In this document: positions 35,401 to 43,688 of the stretch, in pieces | How the letters are laid out: every line of letters begins with the position of its first letter | Numbering within the stretch: the stretch's first letter is position 1 | NCBI GenBank assembly: GCA_043747835.1 | Contig: JAYTOK010000029.1 | Location: 51,398-115,397 of the forward strand | Source: CADEED01 sp043747835 | Lineage (GTDB): Bacteria; Pseudomonadota; Gammaproteobacteria; Steroidobacterales; Steroidobacteraceae | DNA length: 64,000 bases | Direction of reading: 5' to 3' | Notes under the pieces: generated by a model | Seen by the model: only the letters and a program-made list of their open reading frames with translations | Databases searched by the model: none | What the model was told of the DNA's origin: nothing | Translations under genes and position numbers: made by a program

Positions 35401-35570
35401 ATGATCTCGTGGGAGTGCGCGACGAGGCGTGTGTTCTGGTTCAGCTCGGCGACCGACAGCCAGGAAACGATGCCGATCCCGACGAGGAACGCCAGCGCCA
35501 CCGCGAATCCCGCGCGAATCTTGCGTTCGGTGGCGGCAGTCCGTGGATGAGAGGTGGAGTCTTCCTGCAC
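32397..35570 (-). CDS. Hybrid sensor kinase CHASE3-PAS-PAS-GAF-HisKA-HATPase-receiver
   Basis: Membrane histidine kinase of 1,057 residues. Order: membrane helix about 19-42; CHASE3-like sensor (SHEIIANIETLRATAIEAES) about 50-195; second helix about 195-218 (AVIVGGGVLAILFALLALLAI); two PAS domains about 225-350 and 370-490; a GAF domain about 510-660; HisKA with H697 in SGIAHDINN; HATPase with DAGIGMD and GTGLGLAM; C-terminal receiver with D987 in ITDLGMPH. The start is GTG 35,570 with no clear Shine-Dalgarno. It resembles kinases with intramolecular receivers that need an HPt partner; one is encoded at 41,160. Confidence 0.9.
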   Translation of the reverse strand: MQEDSTSHPRTAATERKIRAGFAVALAFLVGIGIVSWLSVAELNQNTRLVAHSHEIIANIETLRATAIEAESAQRAFVITGDERFAADYTRATGRVKGLLAELRDAVRSDKAQLARVDPLADAVRARLARCDQVIQLRRSSGLSAVLESLDRGRPGLALQLRVREFASEMTTREHARLADAEKQAARSANLTQAVIVGGGVLAILFALLALLAIRRDFAGRERAERELREFFDLALDIFVIASGDGRWLRASAAVSETLGYTVDEFLALGYMEMIHPDDQLKSLRAVERQMRHGERITHFEARFRHKDGGWRVLSWRSMPRGNLMYGTARDVTDAAAAASALQDARDQLELRVEQRTAELAAANVSLRHSEHRFRALLEHGSDSIALIDKDNKILYLSPAVAAVEGYTPEELVGRMGPENTHPDDLPLLKKYIDDLLANPQTPIPVLWRRRHKAGHWLWLEGVATNLLDDPAVGAIVTNYRDVSERMHADVRLREQLSRLALLSRVTHAIGERQDLRSIFQVVVRTIEEELPVDFCCIFLYDSFENRLAVHCVGARSAAVATTLGIAQDAIVPIDENGLARCVRGELVYEPHIENSPFPFPAKLASAGLRSLVIAPLLIESQVFGVLVCARTKADGFSSGECEFLRQASEHTALAAHQAQLYEALQQAYDDLRQTQQQVMQQERLRALGQMASGIAHDINNAVSPVALYTEALLEREPNLTARGRQQLEIIQRAVDDVAQTVARMGEFYRLREPQISLQPVDLNVLVKQVVDLTRARWSDMAQQRGVSVDMRLELGVGLPQVSAVESQIRDALVNLVFNAVDAMPQGGPLTLRTRVVAGSRGQIVALEVMDAGIGMDEDTRRRCLEPFFTTKGARGTGLGLAMVYGVAQRHGSNLEIESEPGKGTTVRMSFAVAPPPSAISTGSHKPPIGPTRILIVDDDPMLLKSLRDALENEGHEVTAAGGGQAGINAFVEAHAAGKPFPVVITDLGMPHVDGRKVAATIKTSVPTTIVLMLTGWGRRLVAEGDVPPGVDQVLSKPPKLVELRTALAAHFAKKKS

Positions 35571-35667
35571 TGCCGCAGGGTAGTCGCCCCGGGGCCGGTG
35601 GGGAAGTCTAGTGGTTTCCCTGACCCTGTGAGGCCGCGGAACCCGGGGGCCGGGCGGCCGCGCGCGG

Positions 35668-38600
35668 TTACCTAACTACCGGCAACTCGATCCAGAACGT
35701 GGAACCGGCGCCGGGCTCGGAATCGAAGCCGATGTTCCCGCTCATGCGCTCGATGAAGCGCTTGGAGATGTGCAGACCCAGCCCCGTACCGCCTTTCTCG
35801 CGCGTCGCGGAGGAGTCGGCTTGCGAGAATTTCTCGAAGATGCGCGCGCGGAATTCCTCCGGAACGCCTGGGCCGTCGTCGCGCACGCTGACGCGCACCC
35901 GCTCGCCCAGGGATTCGGCGCGTACGCGAACGGTGCCACGGGGCGGGGAGTACTTCGACGCGTTCGACAGCAGGTTCGACATCACCTGGATGAAGCGGTC
36001 GGGGTCGACTTCGACCCGGGCGCCGTCGTCCGCCATGTCGAAATCGATCCGCACATCGAGCTTCGCCGCGTAGCCTTCGTTCGCGCCGACCGCCTGCCGC
36101 ACGAGCGGCGCCAGCGGCACAACCTGCGTGTCGAACCGCATCTGGCCGGCGGAGAATTTTTCGAGGTCGAGGATATCGTTGACGAGCAGGACGAGCCGCT
36201 CGCAGTTGGTCTGCGCGATCTCGAGCAGGTCCTTCACCTTTGCCGGCAGGCTCGACGACAGTGCGCCCAGGATGAGTCCGAGTGAACCGCGGATCGACGT
36301 GAGCGGAGTGCGCAGTTCGTGGCTCACGACCGCCGTGAACTCGCTTTTCATGCGTTCGACTTCCTTGCGTGCCGTGACGTCTTCGATGACGCCCAGATAG
36401 CCGGTGACGGTGCCTTCGTCGTCGCGTAGCGGCGTGATGATCACGCTGACGGGAAAGCGCGAGCCGTTCTTGCGCACGAAAGTCCATTCGCGCGTCTCCT
36501 GGCCGCGCAGCAGCGGGACGCGCGTGAAGATCTGCGGTCCGACGGAAATCGCCTCGCCGACCTCGAGGGACAGCGTGCGCGCCCGCTCCTCGAGCTCGCC
36601 CAAGTCCATGAAAAGCGGGATCGCACGCCGGCCGACGACCTCCGCCGCGGAATAGCCGAGCGCGTTCTCGGCCGCGCGGTTGAAGATCATGATCCGGTAG
36701 TCGGGATCGATCGCGATCACGAGATGCGCGCTGCTCGAGATGATGCCCGCATTGAGCGCGAGCGACTTCGCGAGATGCGCGGACTTCAGGCGCGAGATGA
36801 GGATGTAGCGCACGGCCAGCGCGGCGAGCGCCGCGACGAGCAATCCGGTGAACAGCACCAACGGCGGCACGACCGACTGCTGGCGCGCGATGAACGCGGC
36901 CGTTGGCGCGAGTCGCAGCGTCCAGGTCTGGTCGTGCAGACGCATCTCGCGCTCCTGCACGTACGGTCCGCGGGCGATCTCGTCCGCGAGCGCGTTCGTG
37001 AAGAATTCGCGCCCGCCATGCAGGATCGAGACCGTGAAGTCGCGCGATTGCTCGGTGCGCATCGCGCCTTCGAAAAAATCGTTGGTCGCGAACAGCGCCG
37101 CGATGAAGCCGTCGAACTGGCCGTCGCGCATGACGGGCGCGTACGCGATGAATGCGGGATACCCCTGTACGAGATTGAACGGCGGCGTGACGGTGGCCTC
37201 GCGCCGTTCGGCGGCGCCACGCAGCGCCAATGCCCGCGTTTTGTCAAACGTGATGTCGAGCCCAAGGGCCGCCTCATTGCCCGCGAGGGGCTCGATCCAG
37301 CGGACGTGGTAGGTGGGATCTATCCACTCGAGCGTGCGCAGTCCCGCCATGTGCGCGACGTGATTCGCGGCGTCGCGCCGCCAGCGGGCTTCCGGAGTGC
37401 CGTTGTCCGTGTCCCAGCGCGCGGCCATGCGCGTCAGGGAATCCACTCGCTCGGCAACGCGCTGGCGCAGGCGCGCGTCGACTTCGCCCGCCTGGTCGGC
37501 GACCTGTTCTAGGATGGCCTCGCGCTCGCGGACCTGGAGCTTCGAATACAACACGAGTGCGCCTGTCGCGACGACGGCGAATATGAGCAGGGGCACCGCG
37601 AAGCGCCGTTTCCCGACCATCTGTTCGATGTCCTGCGCGCGCCGGACGGTCAGGACGATGAGCAGCAGCGCGAGCAATGCCGTGAACACGACGCCGCCCA
37701 GGAGGATGAAGATCGGGTTCGCGGAACTCTCCGAGCGCTCGAACTGCTCCGTGCTCTCCCAGACCGCGAGCCAGTGCCGCTGCTGGATGCGCAGTGACGC
37801 GCGCTTGACGAAACGCGGCCGCGGGCCCGTGCGGGCGTCGTTCGCGAAGATGAGCGCTTCCGTCTCGGCCTTCGAGCCGTCGTAGATGCGCAATCGAAAA
37901 TCCGTGCGCTGGCTGTGCGTGAGGTCGGTGAGGAAATCGCGCGCGAGGAGTGGTGCGTACGCCCAGCCGCGAAGTGCGGCGCGGCGCTCCTGCGGCGTTC
38001 CGGTCGGCGCGCCTTGGTGGTACACCGGATACAACATCAGGAACCCTGGCAAACGTTGCTCGTCCTGCACGAGCACTACGCGTCCCGTGATCGCGGCGTG
38101 GCCGTTGTCGCGCGCGTACTCGGCCGCCGAGCGGCGCTCACTTTCGAAAGCGATGTTCAACCCGAGCGCGACACGATTCATGCTGTCGGGTTCGATGTAG
38201 CGGATGATGTACCAGGGTCCATCCTGAACGTCGGGGTGGATCTGGAAGTCGGGCGTCTCGACGCGCGACCCGGCGAGGAAGGCGGGGATGTCGTCGCGCT
38301 CCAGGGGCTGGATCCAGCCGATGCCATGCATGCCCGGAAAATTCTCGCGCACCTTGATCGTCTCGACGTAAGTGCGCCATTTGGCGTTCGAGACCTGCGC
38401 GGAACCCTGCACGAACCCGGCCGCGCCGAGCAACGCGCTGCCGTAAGAGGCGAGACGGTTCTGCAGCGCCTTTTCGCTCTCGATCGTCACCGTTTCGAAT
38501 TTCGCGTCGCCGCGCTGGAAATTGTTCTCCGTCGTTGCCTTCCATGCGTAGAAGGTGAGGCCGAGCGGCAGCAGGAGCAGCAACAACGCCCCCAGCGGGA

Positions 38601-39186
38601 GCCGCCCGACATTCGCCCCGCGCCAGCGCAACTGCTCGCGGCTGCCCGGCGCGAGCAGCACGAGCGGCATGAACACGAGCACGCCCAGGGTGTCGCCGGC
38701 CCACCAGGCTAACCAGTTGGCAGCGGCATCCGTGCGTTCGAGCGCGCCCAGCGTAAAAAGTGTGAGGCTGCCGATCGTCGCCGCGATCATGCAGGTGATG
38801 GGTCCCGCGAGCGCGAGCAGCGCCACGATTTGCCGCCCCGTCTCGAGTCGCAGCGGCAGGCCGATGAATCGTGCGACGAGTGCGCGGCCGACGAGGGCCT
38901 GCAGGGTCGATCCCGCGGCGATGAAAGCCGCGATCGTGAGCTTCGCCCCGAACCAGGCCTCGTCGGCGAATACGCCGGAGTGCCACGCGTTCAGCAGCAA
39001 CGAGCCAACGAAGACGCCGGGCCACAGTCGCGGCCCTTGCACCAGTAGCATCGCGACGGCGATGCCCGACGCGGGCCAGATCATCGTCGCGTAACCGGGC
39101 GGCACCGCCAGGAGCAGGCCGAACCGGCCGGTGATCACGTAGAGCGCGGCGAGCAGCAACACGCGCGTTGCATAGTTAGCCTTCAT
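35668..39186 (-). CDS. MASE1-CHASE-CHASE-PAS sensor histidine kinase
   Basis: Very large membrane kinase, 1,172 residues. Residues 1-210 form a multi-helix MASE1 domain (MIWPASGIAVAML, FVGSLLLNAW). A periplasmic CHASE-type domain follows (HGIGWIQPLERDDIP). After a helix near 500-520 and another near 535-555 comes a second CHASE-like domain (LRTLEWIDPTYHVRW) closing with a helix near 780-800. A PAS domain (about 830-940), HisKA with H956 (VSHELRTPLTS) and HATPase (GTGLGLHISKRF) end the protein. Two CHASE domains in one kinase are uncommon. An AGGTGA Shine-Dalgarno precedes the ATG. It is read divergently from the receiver gene across 116 nt. Confidence 0.88.
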   Translation of the reverse strand: MKANYATRVLLLAALYVITGRFGLLLAVPPGYATMIWPASGIAVAMLLVQGPRLWPGVFVGSLLLNAWHSGVFADEAWFGAKLTIAAFIAAGSTLQALVGRALVARFIGLPLRLETGRQIVALLALAGPITCMIAATIGSLTLFTLGALERTDAAANWLAWWAGDTLGVLVFMPLVLLAPGSREQLRWRGANVGRLPLGALLLLLLPLGLTFYAWKATTENNFQRGDAKFETVTIESEKALQNRLASYGSALLGAAGFVQGSAQVSNAKWRTYVETIKVRENFPGMHGIGWIQPLERDDIPAFLAGSRVETPDFQIHPDVQDGPWYIIRYIEPDSMNRVALGLNIAFESERRSAAEYARDNGHAAITGRVVLVQDEQRLPGFLMLYPVYHQGAPTGTPQERRAALRGWAYAPLLARDFLTDLTHSQRTDFRLRIYDGSKAETEALIFANDARTGPRPRFVKRASLRIQQRHWLAVWESTEQFERSESSANPIFILLGGVVFTALLALLLIVLTVRRAQDIEQMVGKRRFAVPLLIFAVVATGALVLYSKLQVREREAILEQVADQAGEVDARLRQRVAERVDSLTRMAARWDTDNGTPEARWRRDAANHVAHMAGLRTLEWIDPTYHVRWIEPLAGNEAALGLDITFDKTRALALRGAAERREATVTPPFNLVQGYPAFIAYAPVMRDGQFDGFIAALFATNDFFEGAMRTEQSRDFTVSILHGGREFFTNALADEIARGPYVQEREMRLHDQTWTLRLAPTAAFIARQQSVVPPLVLFTGLLVAALAALAVRYILISRLKSAHLAKSLALNAGIISSSAHLVIAIDPDYRIMIFNRAAENALGYSAAEVVGRRAIPLFMDLGELEERARTLSLEVGEAISVGPQIFTRVPLLRGQETREWTFVRKNGSRFPVSVIITPLRDDEGTVTGYLGVIEDVTARKEVERMKSEFTAVVSHELRTPLTSIRGSLGLILGALSSSLPAKVKDLLEIAQTNCERLVLLVNDILDLEKFSAGQMRFDTQVVPLAPLVRQAVGANEGYAAKLDVRIDFDMADDGARVEVDPDRFIQVMSNLLSNASKYSPPRGTVRVRAESLGERVRVSVRDDGPGVPEEFRARIFEKFSQADSSATREKGGTGLGLHISKRFIERMSGNIGFDSEPGAGSTFWIELPVVR

Positions 39187-39302
39187 TCACCTGCTACTTG
39201 CCCTTAGGGCATGTCTCCACGCGCCGCTGACGGACTCGTAGCCGTCGATTGATCAATACGTTAGCGTGCATTCGCCCATCGCGCAGAGGATTGTCCTACT
39301 CC

Positions 39303-39800
39303 ATGAGCTTCGCTGACGACATCAATGCCGGTGCCATCACCAAACGTCTGAGGACGTTGAGCGAAGAAATGCCGCTCGCCGTACTCATCGTCGACGACGA
39401 CGAACTCGAGCGCGCGCTCATCGGCGACCGGCTCGCGCAGCGCGGAATCCGCGTCGCAGAGGCGGCCAATGGCGTCGAGGCGCTCGAGCGATTGCGCAAG
39501 GAAGAAATTCCCGTGGTCGTCGTCGACTGGCACATGCCGGTGATGGACGGCATCGAGTTCACCGAGAGATTCCGCGCGGAGATTCCTGGCGACACCTACG
39601 TGATCATGCTGACCTCGCGGCGCTGCGACTTCGACTTCGAGCGCGGCTATCGCGCCGGCGTCGACGACTATCTGACCAAGGGTGTGCGCGAGCCGGAGCT
39701 CATCGCGCGCATCCACACCGGGCTGCACACGCACAGCCTGCGCGTACAACTTCGTCAGGCCCGCGCGGCGCTCGCGCGGACGGCCCGTGCAGAGACCTGA
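39303..39800 (+). CDS. Single-receiver response regulator
   Basis: CheY-like protein of 165 residues with a ~28-residue N-terminal extension. Acidic residues in VLIVDDDE, phosphoacceptor D75 in VVVVDWHMPVMDG, the IMLTSRR position and YLTKGVRE lysine are intact. The C-terminal helix LRVQLRQARAALAR could be a coiled-coil tail. An in-frame start exists 18 codons earlier, but ATG 39,303 has AGAGGA upstream. The 3' end overlaps the next gene, so they are co-translated. It is divergent from the MASE1 kinase, a likely partner. Confidence 0.86.
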   Translation: MSFADDINAGAITKRLRTLSEEMPLAVLIVDDDELERALIGDRLAQRGIRVAEAANGVEALERLRKEEIPVVVVDWHMPVMDGIEFTERFRAEIPGDTYVIMLTSRRCDFDFERGYRAGVDDYLTKGVREPELIARIHTGLHTHSLRVQLRQARAALARTARAET

Positions 39801-41175
39801 CAGTCCGCACGCGACCGACGAATCGGTCGTCACGCAGATTCAGCCTGCGTTCGCGCTCATGCCGCGGGTGCTGCTCGTCGACGACGACGAGATCGTGGTC
39901 GAACGGATGCGCGAGCTGATCACCGCGGCCGGCTACGAAGTCTCGACGGCGTCCAGCGGAGATGCCGCGCTCGCCGAGCTCGAACGCGAATTCGCGCCGA
40001 TCGTGATCCTCGATCGCAAAATGCCAGGCATGGACGGACTCGAGCTCTGCCGCACGATCCGCCTGGGCCGGAACTATCCCGGCTACGTCTACCTCATGTT
40101 GTGCACGATGCACGACTCCGAGGACGAGATCCTCTCCGGCCTCAACGCGGGCGCCGACGACTATCTATCGAAACGTGCGTCCGGCACGCAGCTCATCGCC
40201 CGGCTGTCGACCGCCCGCCGCATCCTCTCGCTCGAGCATTCGCTGAAGGCGGTGATCGAAGAGCGCCGCCGCATGGCGATGACGGACGCGCTCACGGGCG
40301 CGCACAACCGCCGCTATTTCATGAGCCACACGCGCCGCGAGCTCAAGCGCATGCGCCGCTTCGGTGGCGAGCTCTCGCTGCTCGTGTTCGACATCGACCA
40401 CTTCAAGCACATCAACGACCGTTACGGCCACGGGGCGGGCGACCTCGTGCTCGTGGAGTTCGCGCGGCGAGTACAGGCCGCGTTACCGCGCGAATTCGAC
40501 TGGTGCGCGCGCCTGGGCGGCGAGGAATTCGCCGTGGTGCTGCCGCAGACGGATGTGCCCGGCGGTGCGATCGTCGCGGAGAAGATCCGGCTCGCCGTCG
40601 CCGCCACGCCGGTCGAGACGCCCGCGGGCGCGGTGGAGATGACCGTGAGCGTGGGCGTGAGCGGAATTGCGGTTTTTGCGGATCGCGGCGCCGTCACCGT
40701 CGATCAGATACTGCGCCGCGCGGATGATCGCCTCTATTCGAGCAAGCACAATGGACGAAATCGCGTGACGGTCGACGAACCCGATGGCGGCGCACCCGCC
40801 ACGTCTCTCAAGACGCTCCTGTACGTCGACGACGATGCGGACATTCGCGAGATCGTCGAGATGTCCCTGGGGCTCGACGGTGACCTGCGAGTGCTCTCGA
40901 GTGACGGTGGCGAGCGAGCGCTCGTGAAGATGCGTGTCGAAAAGCCCGATCTCGTGGTGCTCGATGTCATGATGCCCAGCATCGACGGGCCGACGATGGT
41001 GAAGCGCATGCGCGCGGATCCGGATCTGCGGCACATCCCCGTGATATTCATGACGGCGAAGAGCGATCCCGAAGAGACGGCCCGCTTGCGGCAAGCGTCG
41101 ATCGGCGTCATCGCAAAGCCGTTCGATCCGATGGCGTTGGGCGGTCAGGTCAAGGCAATGTGGAGCTCCAGGTGA
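39787..41175 (+). CDS. Receiver-GGDEF-receiver diguanylate cyclase
   Basis: A 462-residue protein that should make cyclic di-GMP. Receiver 1 (about 25-145) has VLLVDDDEIV and Asp in IVILDRKMPG. The GGDEF domain (about 165-330) has an intact GGEEF active site at 244-248 and an RxxD inhibitory I-site (REFD) five residues before it. A second receiver follows (about 340-460) with LLYVDDDADIREI, VVLDVMMPSIDG and IAKPFDP. GTG 39,787 overlaps the previous gene by 14 nt; ATG 39,859 is an alternative start that still keeps receiver 1. Its end overlaps the HPt gene by 16 nt. Confidence 0.9.
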   Translation: MQRPDSPHATDESVVTQIQPAFALMPRVLLVDDDEIVVERMRELITAAGYEVSTASSGDAALAELEREFAPIVILDRKMPGMDGLELCRTIRLGRNYPGYVYLMLCTMHDSEDEILSGLNAGADDYLSKRASGTQLIARLSTARRILSLEHSLKAVIEERRRMAMTDALTGAHNRRYFMSHTRRELKRMRRFGGELSLLVFDIDHFKHINDRYGHGAGDLVLVEFARRVQAALPREFDWCARLGGEEFAVVLPQTDVPGGAIVAEKIRLAVAATPVETPAGAVEMTVSVGVSGIAVFADRGAVTVDQILRRADDRLYSSKHNGRNRVTVDEPDGGAPATSLKTLLYVDDDADIREIVEMSLGLDGDLRVLSSDGGERALVKMRVEKPDLVVLDVMMPSIDGPTMVKRMRADPDLRHIPVIFMTAKSDPEETARLRQASIGVIAKPFDPMALGGQVKAMWSSR

Positions 41176-41519
41176 AGGACGAAAAGCAACGTCGGGCGGA
41201 GAAGATCGCCGCCGCGCGCGCCCGCATGGCGGAGCTCGCGACGAAGTTCGTCGATCGCACGACCCGGGAACTCGTGACATTGCGAACGGCGGTCGCCCGG
41301 GATGGCAGTGAGTCCTTCGAGGAAATCGGGCACCTGGCGCATCGCATGGCGGGCACCGGCGCGACGCTGGGATTCGACGCGCTGGCCGAGCATGCGTTGC
41401 GCATCGAAGTGATCGCCGATTCGCGCAAGGCGAGCCCTATCGACGCCGCGACGCGCGCCGAGATCGCGGCGGAAGTCGAGGGAATCGAGGGCGAGTTGAA
41501 GAAGCTTCGGGGAACCTGA
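41160..41519 (+). CDS. HPt-domain phosphotransfer protein
   Basis: Small, highly helical protein of 119 residues. The segment IGHLAHRMAGTGATLGF fits the HPt signature with the phosphorylatable His at position 61 (AHRMAGTG; canonical HxLKGxAxxxG). It overlaps the cyclase gene and is the last gene of a receiver / receiver-GGDEF-receiver / HPt operon. It probably shuttles phosphate between the hybrid kinase receiver (32.4 kb gene) and the receivers encoded just before it. The partner assignment is inference. Confidence 0.78.
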   Translation: MELQVKDEKQRRAEKIAAARARMAELATKFVDRTTRELVTLRTAVARDGSESFEEIGHLAHRMAGTGATLGFDALAEHALRIEVIADSRKASPIDAATRAEIAAEVEGIEGELKKLRGT

Positions 41520-41536
41520 GCGATTGGCGCGCGAGC

Positions 41537-41986
41537 TCAGGATTTCCCGTTGACGATTTCTTCGACTTCCTCGAACTCCAGGTCGTAGCCCTGTTCGAGC
41601 TCCGCCGCGACACGCTCGATCACCGCCCAGTCTTTCTCGATGAGCGCGAGCGCCTCGCGCGTTGCCGCGAGGAATTGCTCCTCGCTGAGTCCCAGCGACG
41701 CGACCGCCTCGCGGTCGCCGGATGCAGCCACGCCGCTGAAGACGCGATCGGCGCGCAATCCGCGCTCGCGCGCCTCCGCGCACGGTCCCGCGAGCAGGAC
41801 GACGGCGTGCAGGTGCGGTGACTCGACGACCGTGCCGGAGGCCGTGAGATCGGTCCAGTGCAGTTCGCCGTCGAGTTCGAGTTCGTCGTCGGGGATTGCG
41901 GTGACGAAATCGAACACGAGGCCCGCGCGGATGGCGGCGACCGCGTGCGCGGCTTCGTGGATGGCGGTGATGCGGGAGGTGTTCAC
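41537..41986 (-). CDS. Small HEXXH protein, M41-like
   Basis: Protein of 149 residues that begins almost at once with a zinc-peptidase motif HEAAH (10-14) in the context ITAIHEAAHAVAA, resembling the FtsH (M41) peptidase domain without any ATPase part. A later acidic tail (LEFEEVEEIVNGK) and a VVLLAGPCAEAR segment also echo M41 proteins, where a downstream Asp/Glu provides the third ligand. The start is GTG 41,986, 9 nt after the LOG gene's stop, so the two may be co-transcribed. No signal peptide is seen. Activity is unproven. Confidence 0.6.
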   Translation of the reverse strand: MNTSRITAIHEAAHAVAAIRAGLVFDFVTAIPDDELELDGELHWTDLTASGTVVESPHLHAVVLLAGPCAEARERGLRADRVFSGVAASGDREAVASLGLSEEQFLAATREALALIEKDWAVIERVAAELEQGYDLEFEEVEEIVNGKS

Positions 41987-41995
41987 TGAATGGAC

Positions 41996-42784
41996 TCAGG
42001 GAGTGTGCTGCTCTTCGGCGAGACCGATGGACGAATGGGGCTTGAGCCCACGCGCGAGTAGTTCAGTCCAGATGCCTTCGGCATCTTCCGCGAACCCGAA
42101 GAGATCGAGATCCGCCCGGTCGACCATTCCGAAATCGACGAGCCGCTCGAAGTTGATGACGGAATGCCAGTAGTCGCGATCGGCGAGGACAATGGGGATG
42201 CGCGGCGCCTTGTCCGTTTGTCGCAGCGTGAGCAGCTCGAACAGTTCGTCCATCGTGCCGAAGCCGCCCGGAAAAACCACCAACGCGTTCGCTCGCATCG
42301 CCAGGTGCATCTTGCGCATCGCGAAGTAGTGGAACCGGAAGCTCAGGCCCGGTGTCGACCATGTGTTCGGTCGCTGCTCCTTCGGCAGGGTGATGTTGAA
42401 ACCCACCGACATCGCGCCGCAGTCCGCCGCGCCGCGGTTCGCCGCCTCCATGATTCCGGGACCGCCTCCGGTCGCGATGACGTTGTCGCGATGTTGCGAG
42501 TGAGGATTCAGCGCACCGCCGCGTTCCGATGCGATGCGCGCGAACCGCCGCGCCTGCGCATACCAGTTCGCTTCGCGTGGAGGACCGTCTTCCCGCACGC
42601 GCGCGCTGCCGAACACGACCAGGGTCGAACGCACGCCCGCAGCGCGCAGGATTTCGTCGGCCTTCGCGAATTCCAGCAGGAATCGCACGCCGCGCATGGA
42701 CTCTCCCAGCAGGAAGTCCTGATCGAGCGAAGCCAGCCGGTAAGACGGCGATTGCATCTGCGAGGTCGTGTCTTCGTCGTTCAT
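41996..42784 (-). CDS. LOG-family nucleotide 5'-monophosphate nucleosidase
   Basis: Cytoplasmic Rossmann-fold enzyme of 262 residues. The LOG signature PGGFGTMDE (active-site Glu) and the upstream GGGPGIMEAANRGA are intact. Such proteins cleave the N-glycosidic bond of purine (or cytokinin-like) nucleoside monophosphates, releasing base and ribose 5-phosphate. It is longer than plant-type LOG proteins because of a ~45-residue N-terminal helical extension, as in bacterial TIGR00730-type members. The ATG at 42,784 begins the family's usual length. Confidence 0.82.
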   Translation of the reverse strand: MNDEDTTSQMQSPSYRLASLDQDFLLGESMRGVRFLLEFAKADEILRAAGVRSTLVVFGSARVREDGPPREANWYAQARRFARIASERGGALNPHSQHRDNVIATGGGPGIMEAANRGAADCGAMSVGFNITLPKEQRPNTWSTPGLSFRFHYFAMRKMHLAMRANALVVFPGGFGTMDELFELLTLRQTDKAPRIPIVLADRDYWHSVINFERLVDFGMVDRADLDLFGFAEDAEGIWTELLARGLKPHSSIGLAEEQHTP

Positions 42785-42894
42785 GCACGCACCTTACAAG
42801 CAGGCATATCGCAAATCACGCCGGAGTTTCAGTGCGCCAGTGCATGCACGTCTGTTTAGCGGTAACGCACGCGGGTCGGCAAGCGGTCATCGAT

Positions 42895-43650
42895 TCAGAT
42901 TTCAACTACGAGTTCGGGATTGAAATTCGGATTGGGTTCGTGTGGAAGGTAGCCACGCGGATTGCAGACGACGCGCGTGCCGCCGACTTCGTAGTCCATG
43001 CTTTCGTGAGTATGGCCGTGTAGCCAGAGGGTGGCCGGTGGTCCGACGAGCACGGACAAGTCCGATGCGAAGCAGGGGTTGAGCGCGTCTCCGCGATACT
43101 TCTCATGCACGCTCGAGGGATGCGGCAAGTGATGCGTAACGACGACAGTCCCTCCCGAGAACGGTTTGTTCAACTCGTTTGCGAGCCAGGCTCGCTGTAC
43201 GCGATGGATGTCGCGCGTCACTCGAGGTGACAGAGGAGTTTCGTCGTTCGACCGGATGACCTGGTAGTCAGACATCATCGTCTGTGCCAGTGACATCGAA
43301 CGGGCAATGTCGCGCTCGTCCGAGCCGTTCAACTCGAAGTCGGTCCACAGAGTGGCGCCCAGGAAGCGCACGCCGGCAATGTCGGTCATGTCCGCGTCGA
43401 GCAGATGAACGCCATACTTGCGCGATTCGAGACGCAGGGCCGCCAGCGTCGACTGCATCGCCGTTCCGTAGAACTCGTGATTGCCCGCGACGTAGACGAT
43501 CTCGGAATCGGGAAAGCTGCGGCGTGCCCAGCGAATTCCTTCGGTACCCGAATGGATGTCGCCCGCCATAACGACAACGTCGGCTGGAGCCGGCGGCGGA
43601 TTCCAGCGCTGAAACTCGAGATGAAGGTCCGACAGGACACGGATGCGCAT
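42895..43650 (-). CDS. Calcineurin-like metallophosphoesterase
   Basis: Two-metal phosphoesterase of 251 residues. The motif set is complete: SDLHLEF (Asp, His), AGDIHSG (Asp), GNHEFYG (Asn, His), VTHHLPH and HGHTHESMDY. ATG 43,650 starts directly at MRIRVLSDLHLE; an in-frame ATG 11 codons earlier would add residues ahead of the first strand and reach almost to the tRNA remnant. The substrate is unknown. It is the last chromosomal gene before the island boundary. Confidence 0.85.
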   Translation of the reverse strand: MRIRVLSDLHLEFQRWNPPPAPADVVVMAGDIHSGTEGIRWARRSFPDSEIVYVAGNHEFYGTAMQSTLAALRLESRKYGVHLLDADMTDIAGVRFLGATLWTDFELNGSDERDIARSMSLAQTMMSDYQVIRSNDETPLSPRVTRDIHRVQRAWLANELNKPFSGGTVVVTHHLPHPSSVHEKYRGDALNPCFASDLSVLVGPPATLWLHGHTHESMDYEVGGTRVVCNPRGYLPHEPNPNFNPELVVEI

Positions 43651-43688
43651 CGCCAAAGGATAGCGGGCGTCGCCTTTGCGCATGGGTG

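Noticed and set aside
33222..35675. A long plus-strand open frame of 817 codons
   Set aside because: It is antisense to the CHASE3 hybrid kinase, has shadow-type composition (Arg, Ala, Asp, His) and no recognisable domains. High GC keeps such frames open.
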